A stretch of 64,000 bases of DNA, taken from assembly GCA_949300365.1 (NCBI GenBank), contig CASGEC010000006.1:62001-126000 (forward strand), read 5' to 3'. Under the pieces are notes generated by a model. The model made no database searches. It saw nothing but the letters and a program-made list of their open reading frames with translations, and was not told the DNA's origin. Below, piece after piece: positions 18,373 through 28,288 of this stretch. The stretch comes from an uncultured Bacillota bacterium. Lineage in GTDB: Bacteria > Bacillota_I > Bacilli_A > RFN20 > CAG-288. How positions within the stretch are numbered: position 1 is the first letter of the stretch; each line of letters starts with the position of its first letter. The translations under genes and the position numbers were made by a program.

Positions 18373-18417
18373 GTTAACTAACATTAACTACTATACGCAA
18401 TCCTTTTCTTTTTTCAA
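18373..18417 (-). promoter_or_regulatory. feoAB promoter with candidate metal-repressor operator
   Basis: On the minus strand, TTGAAA (18417-18412), 16 bases, TATAGT (18395-18390). Just downstream, at the expected transcription start, lies the inverted repeat GTTAA-N6-TTAAC (18373-18388), which also contains two TTAACTA direct repeats 10 bases apart. Position and A/T-rich symmetry suggest binding by an iron-responsive repressor of the Fur or DtxR type. The regulator is not identified. Confidence 0.6.
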
Positions 18418-18447
18418 GAGAAATTTACTGGGATTTCTATCGAAGAT

Positions 18448-19836
18448 TCAGAATTCGCTATAAGGCAGGCTTTCCCCGTAGGCATAGTCCTGGTAGAAAG
18501 CATCGTGGACGATGAATTCATCCGGACGATCGGTGATCTGATAGCAGGAATAGCCCAAAAGGGAGAAAAGAAGGACAATGAGGTTATAGATGGTATTGTC
18601 CATCAGTCCGATCACTTCCAGGATGAGAAGGAAAAGGACAAAGAGCCATTTCTCCTTGGCCTTCTTCCTTAGGACCGTGGAATAGAGCAGGACTTCATAG
18701 ACGGCAAAGAAGAAAAGACCGACAACGCCACCCATGGCCATGGTGGTAATGACCGTATTGGAGCAGAAGGTGACCGTTCCCCCGAAGGAGTCGCTCATGA
18801 CGGAGATCGAGGAACCAAAGGCAGGGAAGGCAAGGAAGGCGTCGATGCCTTTTTGGAATTGGGCAAAACGATCCGGATTCCCGCTCTCGGAAAGATCCAG
18901 GCTCGCCAAGGCATTGATGACCCTTTCCCGGAAGGAATCGTTGACAAGCATCAGGATGAGAAGACAGAGTCCAAGAAGGGCAAGGATCGTGATGACGATA
19001 TAGGGATAGGCCCTCCCATAGGAGCGGAAGGAAAGAAGGACAAGCGGAATGATGGCAAGGACAAGGACGACAAGACCGGAATCCACGGAAAGGGAAATGA
19101 TGCCATAGATGGCAAAAAGCTCCAGGATTCCCCACCATACCTTCTTTCGGGCGATCAGCATGGAGAAGAAAGGAAGGGAAAGGCAGAGAATGGTCGATGT
19201 GCTTTGGTTCGTATAGGCCCAGCCGAGGTTGATTCCCGAATCCCCGATCCGGAAGCCGAAACGAAGTTGATAGAGAATGATCTCGGCAGAGACGGCAAGG
19301 GCAAGGATGGAGGCGGTCCTGGCAAAATAAAGGATCGTATCCTCTCTCTTAAGGCAGGTGTTGAAAAGAATATAGGTAAGAAGGATACCGAAAAGGGAGA
19401 CGATGAAAAGAATACCCGTCGTATCGAACGTCTCCACCTGGACAAGATGGATAAGGTAGGAAACAAGGAAAGTCAGAAAGAGAAAGGTCAAAGGTATGGC
19501 AAGCTCGCCTTTCCGGAAGGGAAGCCTCTTGATGACAAGGAAAAGGATGATGGACACAAACGTGGAACCGCCGATGGCATACAGATAGACAGGAAGGTTC
19601 TGGAAGCTGATGGTGGAATCGACCGTGATCGTGATGAAGAAGATCAAGGGAATATAGCTACGGCCATCGGAAGAGAAGAGAGGGAGGAAGCTCAAGAGAA
19701 TATAAAAGGATGCGGAAATCCACACAAAATTCCCGGGCAACATCCATATCAGGACAGACAGGACGGCAATCGCTATCTGATAAAAGACGGAACTCGTGAA
19801 TTCTTTGAGCCGCCTATTCAGGGCAATGAGTTGCAT
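18448..19836 (-). CDS. O-antigen ligase/polymerase-like membrane protein
   Basis: A 462-residue protein with about 11-12 hydrophobic helices and a larger extracytoplasmic loop in the C-terminal half, the layout of Wzy/WaaL-type polymerases and ligases. Segments such as WAYTNQSTSTILCLSLPFF and SLSVDSGLVVLVLA resemble the family. It should act on lipid-linked glycans at the outer face of the membrane. The ATG at 19836 (MQLIALNRRLK) is chosen because an extended -10 box lies exactly 6 bases upstream, implying a leaderless mRNA. Divergent from the YfhO-like gene. Family by topology; substrate unknown. Confidence 0.72.
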   Translation of the reverse strand: MQLIALNRRLKEFTSSVFYQIAIAVLSVLIWMLPGNFVWISASFYILLSFLPLFSSDGRSYIPLIFFITITVDSTISFQNLPVYLYAIGGSTFVSIILFLVIKRLPFRKGELAIPLTFLFLTFLVSYLIHLVQVETFDTTGILFIVSLFGILLTYILFNTCLKREDTILYFARTASILALAVSAEIILYQLRFGFRIGDSGINLGWAYTNQSTSTILCLSLPFFSMLIARKKVWWGILELFAIYGIISLSVDSGLVVLVLAIIPLVLLSFRSYGRAYPYIVITILALLGLCLLILMLVNDSFRERVINALASLDLSESGNPDRFAQFQKGIDAFLAFPAFGSSISVMSDSFGGTVTFCSNTVITTMAMGGVVGLFFFAVYEVLLYSTVLRKKAKEKWLFVLFLLILEVIGLMDNTIYNLIVLLFSLLGYSCYQITDRPDEFIVHDAFYQDYAYGESLPYSEF

Positions 19837-19842
19837 GCGATT

Positions 19843-19851
19843 AGTATAGCA
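19843..19851 (-). promoter_or_regulatory. Extended -10 promoter of polymerase-like gene, leaderless
   Basis: Minus-strand TGC followed by TATACT (19848-19843), then six bases, then the ATG at 19836. Transcription at +7 would start on the A of the start codon, the same geometry as at mnmE. Confidence 0.55.
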
Positions 19852-19928
19852 AATCGCGCATTCCTTGTTTCCGGCTAAAGATAGAAATAGAAAGACAATA
19901 ATGTTTAAATATACGTTAGGTAAAAAAC

Positions 19929-22900
19929 ATGGACAAAGCACGACTCATCCCAACCGCGCTCTATCTGAAGGCCGACTACACCGTGGCCTCCCTGACGACA
20001 CGCCTTGTCGGCTTTTTCCGTCATCCGTCCGAAAGGACGAAGACCTGCCTGCTTCTTGTCATCGTCGGTATCGCCTGCTTCATCCATAGCTGGATCGTCA
20101 ATTCGCTGACTGTCCCCCTTGGTGGCGACTATACGCTCCAGGAGATGACCTTCCTCTACAACGGCTATGACGATTGGCACGCCTTCTTTCAAACCGGGAA
20201 ATTCCCCTTCTGGGACCGTTCGGTATTTTTGGGTATCGACAACATCGGCGGAAACGCCTTCTACTATCTCTTTGATCCCTTCTTCCTCATTTACCTGATT
20301 TTTCCAAGGGATTGGCTTATCTATGTCCAGGGATTCATGTTTGTTCCAAAGCTTGTCCTGTCGGGAATGCTCTTCTATTGGTATCTTGGCTCGTTTGCCA
20401 TTTCGGATAGAAATAGAAGAATCGGAGCTTTGTGCTTCGGCTTTTGCGGCTATTGCTTCTGCTATCTATGGTTCCATTTCATCGACTCGGTCGTCTTCCT
20501 TCCCTTGACCTTCCTTGGAATCGAAAGAATCATCCAGAGAAAGGATCCGAGGATTTTCCTTGTCGGTTTCCTGCTCAACGCCATGGCGAGCTATTTCTTC
20601 TTCGTCGTCTTCACCATCGGTGCCTTCTTCTATGCCGTCTTTCGCTTCTTCCAGACAATCAAGGAAAGAAATGCCTATGAGCAGTGGACCGTCCTGGGTA
20701 TCGGCATGTTCGCCTTCATCTTCGGTATCTTCCTGGGTGGATTTACTTTGCTTCCGGGCATGTATACGGCCATGTCCATGCCCAGGGTCGCCAATAACGA
20801 GTCCTGGCTGACGACCGTCCTGAACTCCGACTCCCTTTCGCAGCTTCTGGAAAATCTCTTCACGTTCTCCTCGACAACGGAGCACAACCAAATCACGCCT
20901 CTTCTCAACTTCCTCTTCATGCCCGATGGCTGCTATTATTCCAACCTTCTCAATGTCTCCTGGTATGACAACCTCGCTTCTTCCATCTATGCCACGACAC
21001 CTCTCCTCCTTCTTTTCTTCGTCGGTATCATCGATGCCTTCAAAAAGAAAAGGTTCTCCTATCTTTTCGGCATGGCGTTCACGCTTTTCTTGATCTTCAC
21101 CCCCATCGGCTTCTATCTTTTCTCGGGCTTTACCGTCGCCTATGCCCGTTACTTCATCCTTCCGACAAGCTGGATGATCGTCTTCGATATCCTCACCCTG
21201 GAAAGAAGAAGGGACCTTCCGCGTTCCCATCTGGACCTCGCCTTTGCCTGTGTCATGGTTCTGGATGTCGTTGCGGCCTTCCTTGTCATCTATGGCGTCA
21301 ATCAGAATCCTGGAAACTTCCCGGATTCCACCATGTGGGATACGCGCATGATCCTCATCCCCTTGTCCATGGCTTGGGTCCTTGTCTGCTATCTTGTCAT
21401 GCGTCCTCTCTTCCACAAGTCGAAGCTTTCCAAGGCAATGGTCGCCCTCTGTTCCTTGGATATCGCCGTCATGGGAAACGTGACGATCATCTTCCAGGGC
21501 ACGGCCAACATAAACACCATGGCCGGCGGTCCTGCAAACATCGCCGAGGAATCCCACATCGTCAGCCTTCTTGAAGGGAGCGAAGGAAACGATTTCTATC
21601 GTCTTTTCTCCCCGACGGCCGACAGGAACAACATCAACATCTCCATGCGCGTCGGATACAATGGACTTGGTGCCTTCCATTCCGTCTATGCCTTTTCCGC
21701 CCAGGACTTCCTCGACAGGAGCCGGATTCCCTACACCTATGGAAACTGGTCCATGGGCGTCCACAACCGCAGGGAGAACATGGAGACCTTCCTAGGAACG
21801 AAATACTATCTCCTTCCGAAAGTCGATTGGGAGAGCTATGTTCCCGGAAAGCCGATTCCCTTTTCGGACTACGACGTTCCCTATGGCTATGTCGATATCC
21901 TCACCCTCAGCCAAGAGGAAAGAGAGGAACTGGGCGTCGATTATTCCAAGGAGCTTCTCGAATACCTCGCTAGCGATTCCTGCAGCAAGTCCCTTTATGT
22001 CAACACCAACTTCGTCGATTTCGCCTTTGCCTTCGATACCGTCATTTCCACCCGCTGGCTATCGACAGGCACCTATACCGATGGCCGCTATGCCTGGGGA
22101 CGGTATGAGGACGTCAATGAATATCCCCTCCTCCGCTTTGCCATGCTCGACGATGAAGACTTCAAGGATTTCCAGGAAAAGGGAAAGTTCAATGCCGGCT
22201 CCTATTGGGTGAACGGCCATGAGAACACGATTTCCTCGACGAATACCAATCCGGGAACGAACTTCTACAACAGCCTTGTCACGACGGACTACGAGGAAGG
22301 AAAATCCGCCCCGATCGAGCGCCTCTTCTCTTCCCGCATCAATGTCGACGTCTTTGCCGCAAACTGGCCGGCGACAGCAGCCGTTCCAAGCGGCGAGTAT
22401 GCCTATATGAATCCTCTTGATCCCCATGACAACCAAGGGAGGGAAGAGTGGGACGAAAGCCATCCGCTCTATGCCGAGAACGGAATCGGAAAGGCCGATA
22501 CCAAATACAACTACGATACCTTAAGGGATGATAACGGCGAGACAAGCGAGCTTTATACCAACGAGGTCCTCTATAATTCCAAGCTCTATCTGACCTTCAA
22601 GAAGGGTGGAAAGCAGACCGTCCTTGTCCCCGAAGCCGATCCCGACGATCCTTCGACAGGAGCCTATATCTCCATCGATTCCACCAACAACATCTCCTGG
22701 CGCTTCTATGACGAGAACGACCGTCTCATCACCATCGCCCAGCATTCCTACTCCAATTACCAAAGGGCGCGCGGATACTATGTCGACCGCCCGGTCAAGA
22801 CCATCGTGGGCGTCATCCTGGAAGGAAACAAGGACGAGCCCTGCGTCATCGATAGGCCGGATATCTACATCATCCGCAACAAGGACTATCAGGAAGCAAT

Positions 22901-23342
22901 CGATGCCCTTAAGGAAGAACCTGTCGATATCACCTACCGCAACGAGGACGAGGTCCACTTCTCAACAAACTACTCCGAGAGCAAGTTCGTGGTCCTCAAC
23001 TATCCCCGTGCCGATGGCTGGACGCTTTACGAGCTTTCCAAGGACGATGACGGAAACACCGTCAAAGAGGAAGTGACGACCTACAAGGCCCAAGGCGGAT
23101 TCATCGGCTTTGAGGCTTCAAGAGGAGAGCACGACTATATCCTGGAATACGAATCCCCGTGGTTCCGTATCGGCCTTCTCTTCACGACGATTGGACTTTT
23201 GGCAACGCTTCTTTCCCTCCACGGCTTTGGTATCCTGGCCAAGAAGGAAAAGTTCCGCCAGGAAGAGCTTAGAAGAATGCATTGGATCCGTGAGACGGCC
23301 TTGAAACGCCTGGAATTCCGCTACGACGATTGCGAGGACTGA
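19929..23342 (+). CDS. YfhO-like large membrane protein
   Basis: An 1137-residue polytopic protein. After a short cytosolic N terminus come about 12-13 membrane helices (to about residue 510), a long extracytoplasmic domain of about 560 residues with many Tyr, Asp and Asn, and a last helix near 1085-1105 followed by a basic tail. The N-terminal part (GGDYTLQEMTFLYNGYDDW, FPFWDRSVFLGID, NAFYYLFDPFFL) is typical of the YfhO/GT-C-like family, glycosyl transfer enzymes that use lipid-linked sugars to decorate envelope polymers. It is longer than Bacillus YfhO. No strong ribosome site. Ends 4 bases before the phosphofructokinase gene. Confidence 0.8.
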   Translation: MDKARLIPTALYLKADYTVASLTTRLVGFFRHPSERTKTCLLLVIVGIACFIHSWIVNSLTVPLGGDYTLQEMTFLYNGYDDWHAFFQTGKFPFWDRSVFLGIDNIGGNAFYYLFDPFFLIYLIFPRDWLIYVQGFMFVPKLVLSGMLFYWYLGSFAISDRNRRIGALCFGFCGYCFCYLWFHFIDSVVFLPLTFLGIERIIQRKDPRIFLVGFLLNAMASYFFFVVFTIGAFFYAVFRFFQTIKERNAYEQWTVLGIGMFAFIFGIFLGGFTLLPGMYTAMSMPRVANNESWLTTVLNSDSLSQLLENLFTFSSTTEHNQITPLLNFLFMPDGCYYSNLLNVSWYDNLASSIYATTPLLLLFFVGIIDAFKKKRFSYLFGMAFTLFLIFTPIGFYLFSGFTVAYARYFILPTSWMIVFDILTLERRRDLPRSHLDLAFACVMVLDVVAAFLVIYGVNQNPGNFPDSTMWDTRMILIPLSMAWVLVCYLVMRPLFHKSKLSKAMVALCSLDIAVMGNVTIIFQGTANINTMAGGPANIAEESHIVSLLEGSEGNDFYRLFSPTADRNNINISMRVGYNGLGAFHSVYAFSAQDFLDRSRIPYTYGNWSMGVHNRRENMETFLGTKYYLLPKVDWESYVPGKPIPFSDYDVPYGYVDILTLSQEEREELGVDYSKELLEYLASDSCSKSLYVNTNFVDFAFAFDTVISTRWLSTGTYTDGRYAWGRYEDVNEYPLLRFAMLDDEDFKDFQEKGKFNAGSYWVNGHENTISSTNTNPGTNFYNSLVTTDYEEGKSAPIERLFSSRINVDVFAANWPATAAVPSGEYAYMNPLDPHDNQGREEWDESHPLYAENGIGKADTKYNYDTLRDDNGETSELYTNEVLYNSKLYLTFKKGGKQTVLVPEADPDDPSTGAYISIDSTNNISWRFYDENDRLITIAQHSYSNYQRARGYYVDRPVKTIVGVILEGNKDEPCVIDRPDIYIIRNKDYQEAIDALKEEPVDITYRNEDEVHFSTNYSESKFVVLNYPRADGWTLYELSKDDDGNTVKEEVTTYKAQGGFIGFEASRGEHDYILEYESPWFRIGLLFTTIGLLATLLSLHGFGILAKKEKFRQEELRRMHWIRETALKRLEFRYDDCED

Positions 23343-23346
23343 TGCC

Positions 23347-24489
23347 ATGAGAAAGATCGTTTATCTGCAGGGTGGTGGACCGACCGCCGTCATCAACAAC
23401 TCCTTCCTTGGCGTACTGAATGCCGCAAGGAAAGAAAATGCCCGTCTCTTCTGCTCCCGCTATGGCTTGGAAGGTCTTATCGACGGAAGGCTTGAGGAAA
23501 TCATAAAAGACAAAGACTATTTCTTCCTAGATCAATACCCCGGTTCCTACTTTGGATCGGCGCGGATAAGCCTGAAGAAAAACCCGGAACATCTTTCTTC
23601 GATTCTAAAGACGTTGAAGGAAAACAAGATCGACGTCCTCCTTCTCAATGGCGGTAACGACACCATGGATAGCGCCGATAGGATTGCCAATGCCGTCAAA
23701 GAGGAAGGCCTATGCTGTCATGTTTTAGGTATCCCCAAGACGATCGACAACGATATCCAAGGAACCGATCGCTGCCCGGGATTCCTCTCCGCGGCAAAGT
23801 ACGTCATCAACGCCATTTCATCGATCATCGTCGACGATCTTTCCTATCGAAAGGGAAGGATCAACGTCATCGAAGTCATGGGACGGGACAACGGAAGCCT
23901 AGCCGCATCCACAAGCATCGAATTGCATCCGGGAATCCATCCCGACTTCATCTACGTTCCAGAAGTCCCATTTGACTTGGACGCTTTCCTTCATAAGGCC
24001 GAGGAATGTTATCGGAACAACGGCCGCTGCAACGTCGTCGTCTCCGAAGGTATCCATGACATGGAAGGAAAGCCTATCGCTTCCTTTAAGCAGAAGGACA
24101 GCTTTGGCAATATCCAGCTTGGTGGTGTCTCTTCCTACCTCTCCTCCCTTTTCCAGAAAGACGGATACAAGACAAGGGCTATCGAGCTTTCCGTTCCCCA
24201 GAGAGCGGCTTTCTATCTCAAGTCGGACTATGACAAGAGGGATGCCTATCTCTGCGGAGAAATGGCCGTGACGGAAAGTCTTTTGAATTCCGGCTTCATG
24301 ATCGGCATCAAGAAAACAGACGACCTTTCCTTCAAGCACACCCTTGTCCCTCTTTCCATCGCTTCCGGAAAAGCCGTCTTGCTTCCTCCGGAATACGTTT
24401 CAGAGTCAGGGGATTCCATCCTTCCTTCCTTTGCCAAGGACTATGAAAGACTGATCTTCGGGACACCAGATCCTGAAATCCAAAGATAG
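23347..24489 (+). CDS. 6-phosphofructokinase, pyrophosphate-type
   Basis: Phosphorylates fructose-6-phosphate to the 1,6-bisphosphate. The 380-residue protein carries GGGPTAVINNS near the N terminus, the phosphoryl-donor loop LLNGGNDTMDSA and the active-site motif PKTIDNDIQGTD. The Lys in PKTIDND (Gly in ATP enzymes) and the Asp in GGNDT are the residues that favour pyrophosphate over ATP. MGRDNGSLAA and VVVSEG are further landmarks. PPi use is thus inferred from known residue rules, not proven. The gene follows the YfhO-like gene so closely that it must be co-transcribed. Confidence 0.88.
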   Translation: MRKIVYLQGGGPTAVINNSFLGVLNAARKENARLFCSRYGLEGLIDGRLEEIIKDKDYFFLDQYPGSYFGSARISLKKNPEHLSSILKTLKENKIDVLLLNGGNDTMDSADRIANAVKEEGLCCHVLGIPKTIDNDIQGTDRCPGFLSAAKYVINAISSIIVDDLSYRKGRINVIEVMGRDNGSLAASTSIELHPGIHPDFIYVPEVPFDLDAFLHKAEECYRNNGRCNVVVSEGIHDMEGKPIASFKQKDSFGNIQLGGVSSYLSSLFQKDGYKTRAIELSVPQRAAFYLKSDYDKRDAYLCGEMAVTESLLNSGFMIGIKKTDDLSFKHTLVPLSIASGKAVLLPPEYVSESGDSILPSFAKDYERLIFGTPDPEIQR

Positions 24490-24718
24490 CTAAGACAACA
24501 AGAATTTATCCTTTATGGAACCCTCTCTGGATAGGACTTTATAAATCTTCTTTTATGTGCTCTCTTCGTTGGAGCAATGGTTTTTGAATTCACGTACAAT
24601 TTGATTGTTCTTTTTACTATTCTTCGCATATTATTTGTACTAAAATTATTTCGGTTTGTACTTTTCTTCTTCTTCTTTTTTTCCTTTTTGTCGCTTTATC
24701 AACAAGAAAGGAATGAAC
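24490..24718 (+). other. AT-rich intergenic region before AAA ATPase gene
   Basis: No gene, terminator or RNA is recognised in these 229 bases. The composition drops sharply in G+C. The 8-base word TTTGTACT occurs twice within about 25 bases near 24630-24660, and a pyrimidine run (TTCTTCTTC then T-rich) precedes the ribosome site. A promoter is likely, but no pair of boxes stands out. Confidence 0.4.
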
Positions 24719-26221
24719 ATGATTAGACTTGTCAGTCTCAATTTGAGCAATATAAAAAACACCAGCCTAGGGACTATTGTCTTCGATGAGAAAAAAGCCT
24801 ACGACAGGAAGGCCTTCCGCAGGGAGAGACCCGGCCTCATCGGCATATTTGGCGAGAACGGTTCCGGAAAGAGCACCGTCATCGAAAGCCTTGCCTTATT
24901 GAAGGCCTTCGTTTCCGGACATGGCCTTTCCGAGACGAACGCTTTCGACTTCATCGCCAACAGGGAAAAAGGAAAAGGAAGCATCGAGGCCGAATTGCTG
25001 ATGAGTACGGATTCCGGCATTCACAAGATCGTCTACAAGATCGATTTGAGAATCTTGGACGAGGATTCTCTTGTCCCAGTCTGGGAATCTCTCCGCTGCT
25101 CTGTCCTTCCCAAAGGAAAGAACCGCTTCTATGTCCTGATTCCTCCTATCTGCATCCCCTTGCTTGGGATCGTATCCGACTCCCTTCTTTCCGACATGAA
25201 GATGCTCTCTGTCTCGGAGCTTTTCAAAAGCAAGAAAAACCCTGCCTATTTGGCGAAAGCCCGGGAAAGACTGAAAGCAATTTTGGAGACATGCCATACG
25301 CAAAAGTCCTCTTTCCTCTTCCATAAAGACTTCCTTGCCCTTCTTAAGGAATCCGGACATGCCTTCTGCAAGGATCTCTACACCATCCTTTCCATCCTCC
25401 AGGAATACTTCCGGAAAAAGGTCCATGTCCTTCCCGATCCGTTCCTGATGATAGACGACGCCATGGATCAGCACCGGGACAAGGAAAGCCTTCCTTTCTT
25501 CCCCTTCGAAAAGCTACCGCGGGAGATACACAAGCCCAACTACCGCTTCTGGAAGCAGATGCAGTCGCCGATAAACGCCTTCCTCTCCTCCTGCAACCAG
25601 GATTTCCGCATCACGATCGACTCGAGGGATTCCCACCTCCTTCCGGATGGAAAGGTCGGCATGTATGTCGATGTCTATAGCACGAAAGGAAAAAGAAGCC
25701 TTCCGCTTATGGAAGAAAGCAGTGGCAAGAGAAAACTGGCACGGTTTGCCTACGCCATCCTCAGCGTGACAAGCGACCCTGGCGTCCTTCTTGCCATCGA
25801 CGAGTTCGACTCCGATATCTTCGAACCGCTTTTCCAAAAGATAATCGAAGTGCTTACCCATGAGACAAAAAGACAATTCATCTTCACAGCCAGCAGTCTC
25901 AAGGCCCTGGAAGCCATGAACAACCACAATGTCTACGTGACGACGGCCAATCCGGACAATCGCTTCACCCAGTTGGAACACGTCACCCGCTCGAACAACC
26001 TGCGGGATTTCTACATCAAGGCCCTGAGGGATGAAAGCCGGCAGAAGGAAAGGCTTGTCGGAAAGGCGCGCACCGACAAGCTCAAAGATGTGCTTTTACC
26101 CCCCCCATATCTTGAACTTCGTTTTCTAACCGTATTCTTATCTTCCCCTTTCAAGCAAAAACTTGTTTCCATAAGAAAAGCCATCACCCGCAATCGAGTG
26201 ATGGCCTTTTTGTTTGCTTAG
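24719..26221 (+). CDS. AAA/ABC-type ATPase (OLD/RecF-like), with poly-C tract near the 3' end
   Basis: A 500-residue soluble ATPase of the AAA_15/AAA_21 or OLD-like kind. Walker A is GIFGENGSGKSTVIES (about residue 42), the signature-like motif is EESSGKRKLARFAY and Walker B is VLLAIDEFDSDIFEP. Such proteins occur in defence systems and as stand-alone genes; no partner nuclease or toxin is seen here. The start at 24719 is favoured over 24713 because AAAGGA is 7 bases upstream. After eight C residues at 26099-26106 the frame continues about 38 codons through a terminator. One C fewer would end it at TAA 26127-26129, so the last residues may come from a frameshift. Confidence 0.72.
   Translation: MIRLVSLNLSNIKNTSLGTIVFDEKKAYDRKAFRRERPGLIGIFGENGSGKSTVIESLALLKAFVSGHGLSETNAFDFIANREKGKGSIEAELLMSTDSGIHKIVYKIDLRILDEDSLVPVWESLRCSVLPKGKNRFYVLIPPICIPLLGIVSDSLLSDMKMLSVSELFKSKKNPAYLAKARERLKAILETCHTQKSSFLFHKDFLALLKESGHAFCKDLYTILSILQEYFRKKVHVLPDPFLMIDDAMDQHRDKESLPFFPFEKLPREIHKPNYRFWKQMQSPINAFLSSCNQDFRITIDSRDSHLLPDGKVGMYVDVYSTKGKRSLPLMEESSGKRKLARFAYAILSVTSDPGVLLAIDEFDSDIFEPLFQKIIEVLTHETKRQFIFTASSLKALEAMNNHNVYVTTANPDNRFTQLEHVTRSNNLRDFYIKALRDESRQKERLVGKARTDKLKDVLLPPPYLELRFLTVFLSSPFKQKLVSIRKAITRNRVMAFLFA
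26180..26211. terminator. Bidirectional terminator between AAA ATPase gene and groEL
   Basis: Stem GCCATCAC/GTGATGGC with a 10-base loop. On the plus strand it is followed by CTTTTTG, on the minus strand by TTTTCTTAT. It lies between the convergent ATPase and groEL genes, and the current ATPase frame reads through it. Confidence 0.88.
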
Positions 26222-26227
26222 TCTGGA

Positions 26228-27856
<1,629 letters not shown>

Positions 27857-27879
27857 TCAATACCTCTGATGAATTTTCC

Positions 27880-28161
27880 TTATTCAACAATCGCAAGGAT
27901 ATCCTTATCCTGGATGAGCATAAGCTTCTTGCCGTTCTCTTCGTAGTCGGTCGTGGAATACTTCTTGTAGATGACACGATCGCCAACCTTGGCCTGGACC
28001 TTGATCTCATGGCCTTCTTCGTTGGTATAGCCGGGACCGACAGCGATGACATTGGCAACCGCGGATTCGTTTTCGTGGCTTGTGGCAATGATGATGCCGC
28101 CGATCTTCTTTTCTTCGGGAATCTTTTCCAATACAACGTAGTCTCTTAAGGGTTTGATCAT
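27880..28161 (-). CDS. groES: Co-chaperonin GroES
   Basis: A 93-residue lid subunit of the GroEL chamber. It begins MIKPLRDYVVLEKIPEEKK, contains the mobile-loop GGIIIATSHENE (usually IVLP..A), the VGPGYTNEEG segment and ends DKDILAIVE, all typical. Preceded by a good ribosome site (AGGAGG) and by a promoter overlapping a CIRCE-like operator, so it should be heat-inducible through HrcA. Confidence 0.97.
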   Translation of the reverse strand: MIKPLRDYVVLEKIPEEKKIGGIIIATSHENESAVANVIAVGPGYTNEEGHEIKVQAKVGDRVIYKKYSTTDYEENGKKLMLIQDKDILAIVE

Positions 28162-28206
28162 TTTTCTTTCCTCCTAAGCGGTCCTGCTTTTCTCAAGACC
28201 GAACTT

Positions 28207-28234
28207 ATTATAACCGCCAAGTTAGCAAATTCAA
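28207..28234 (-). promoter_or_regulatory. groESL promoter
   Basis: Minus-strand TTGAAT (28234-28229), 16 bases, TATAAT (28212-28207). The -35 box lies within the CIRCE-like element, so repressor binding would block polymerase. Confidence 0.75.
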
Positions 28235-28248
28235 GTCGGAAGTGCTAA
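28222..28248 (-). promoter_or_regulatory. Degenerate CIRCE operator (HrcA site)
   Basis: Plus-strand TTAGCAAAT, 9 bases, AAGTGCTAA. Against the CIRCE consensus TTAGCACTC-N9-GAGTGCTAA one arm matches 8 of 9 and the other 6 of 9, with exactly the 9-base spacer. Placement at groES makes HrcA control likely. Confidence 0.75.
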
Positions 28249-28288
28249 TTCTTTTCTGACTCCTCTTTCGCCCTTTGAAGAAAAACCA

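Noticed and set aside
24719-26221. Calling the AAA ATPase a defence system
   Set aside because: No partner gene (nuclease, toxin, methyltransferase) lies next to it; neighbours are glycolytic and chaperone genes, so only the ATPase family is claimed.
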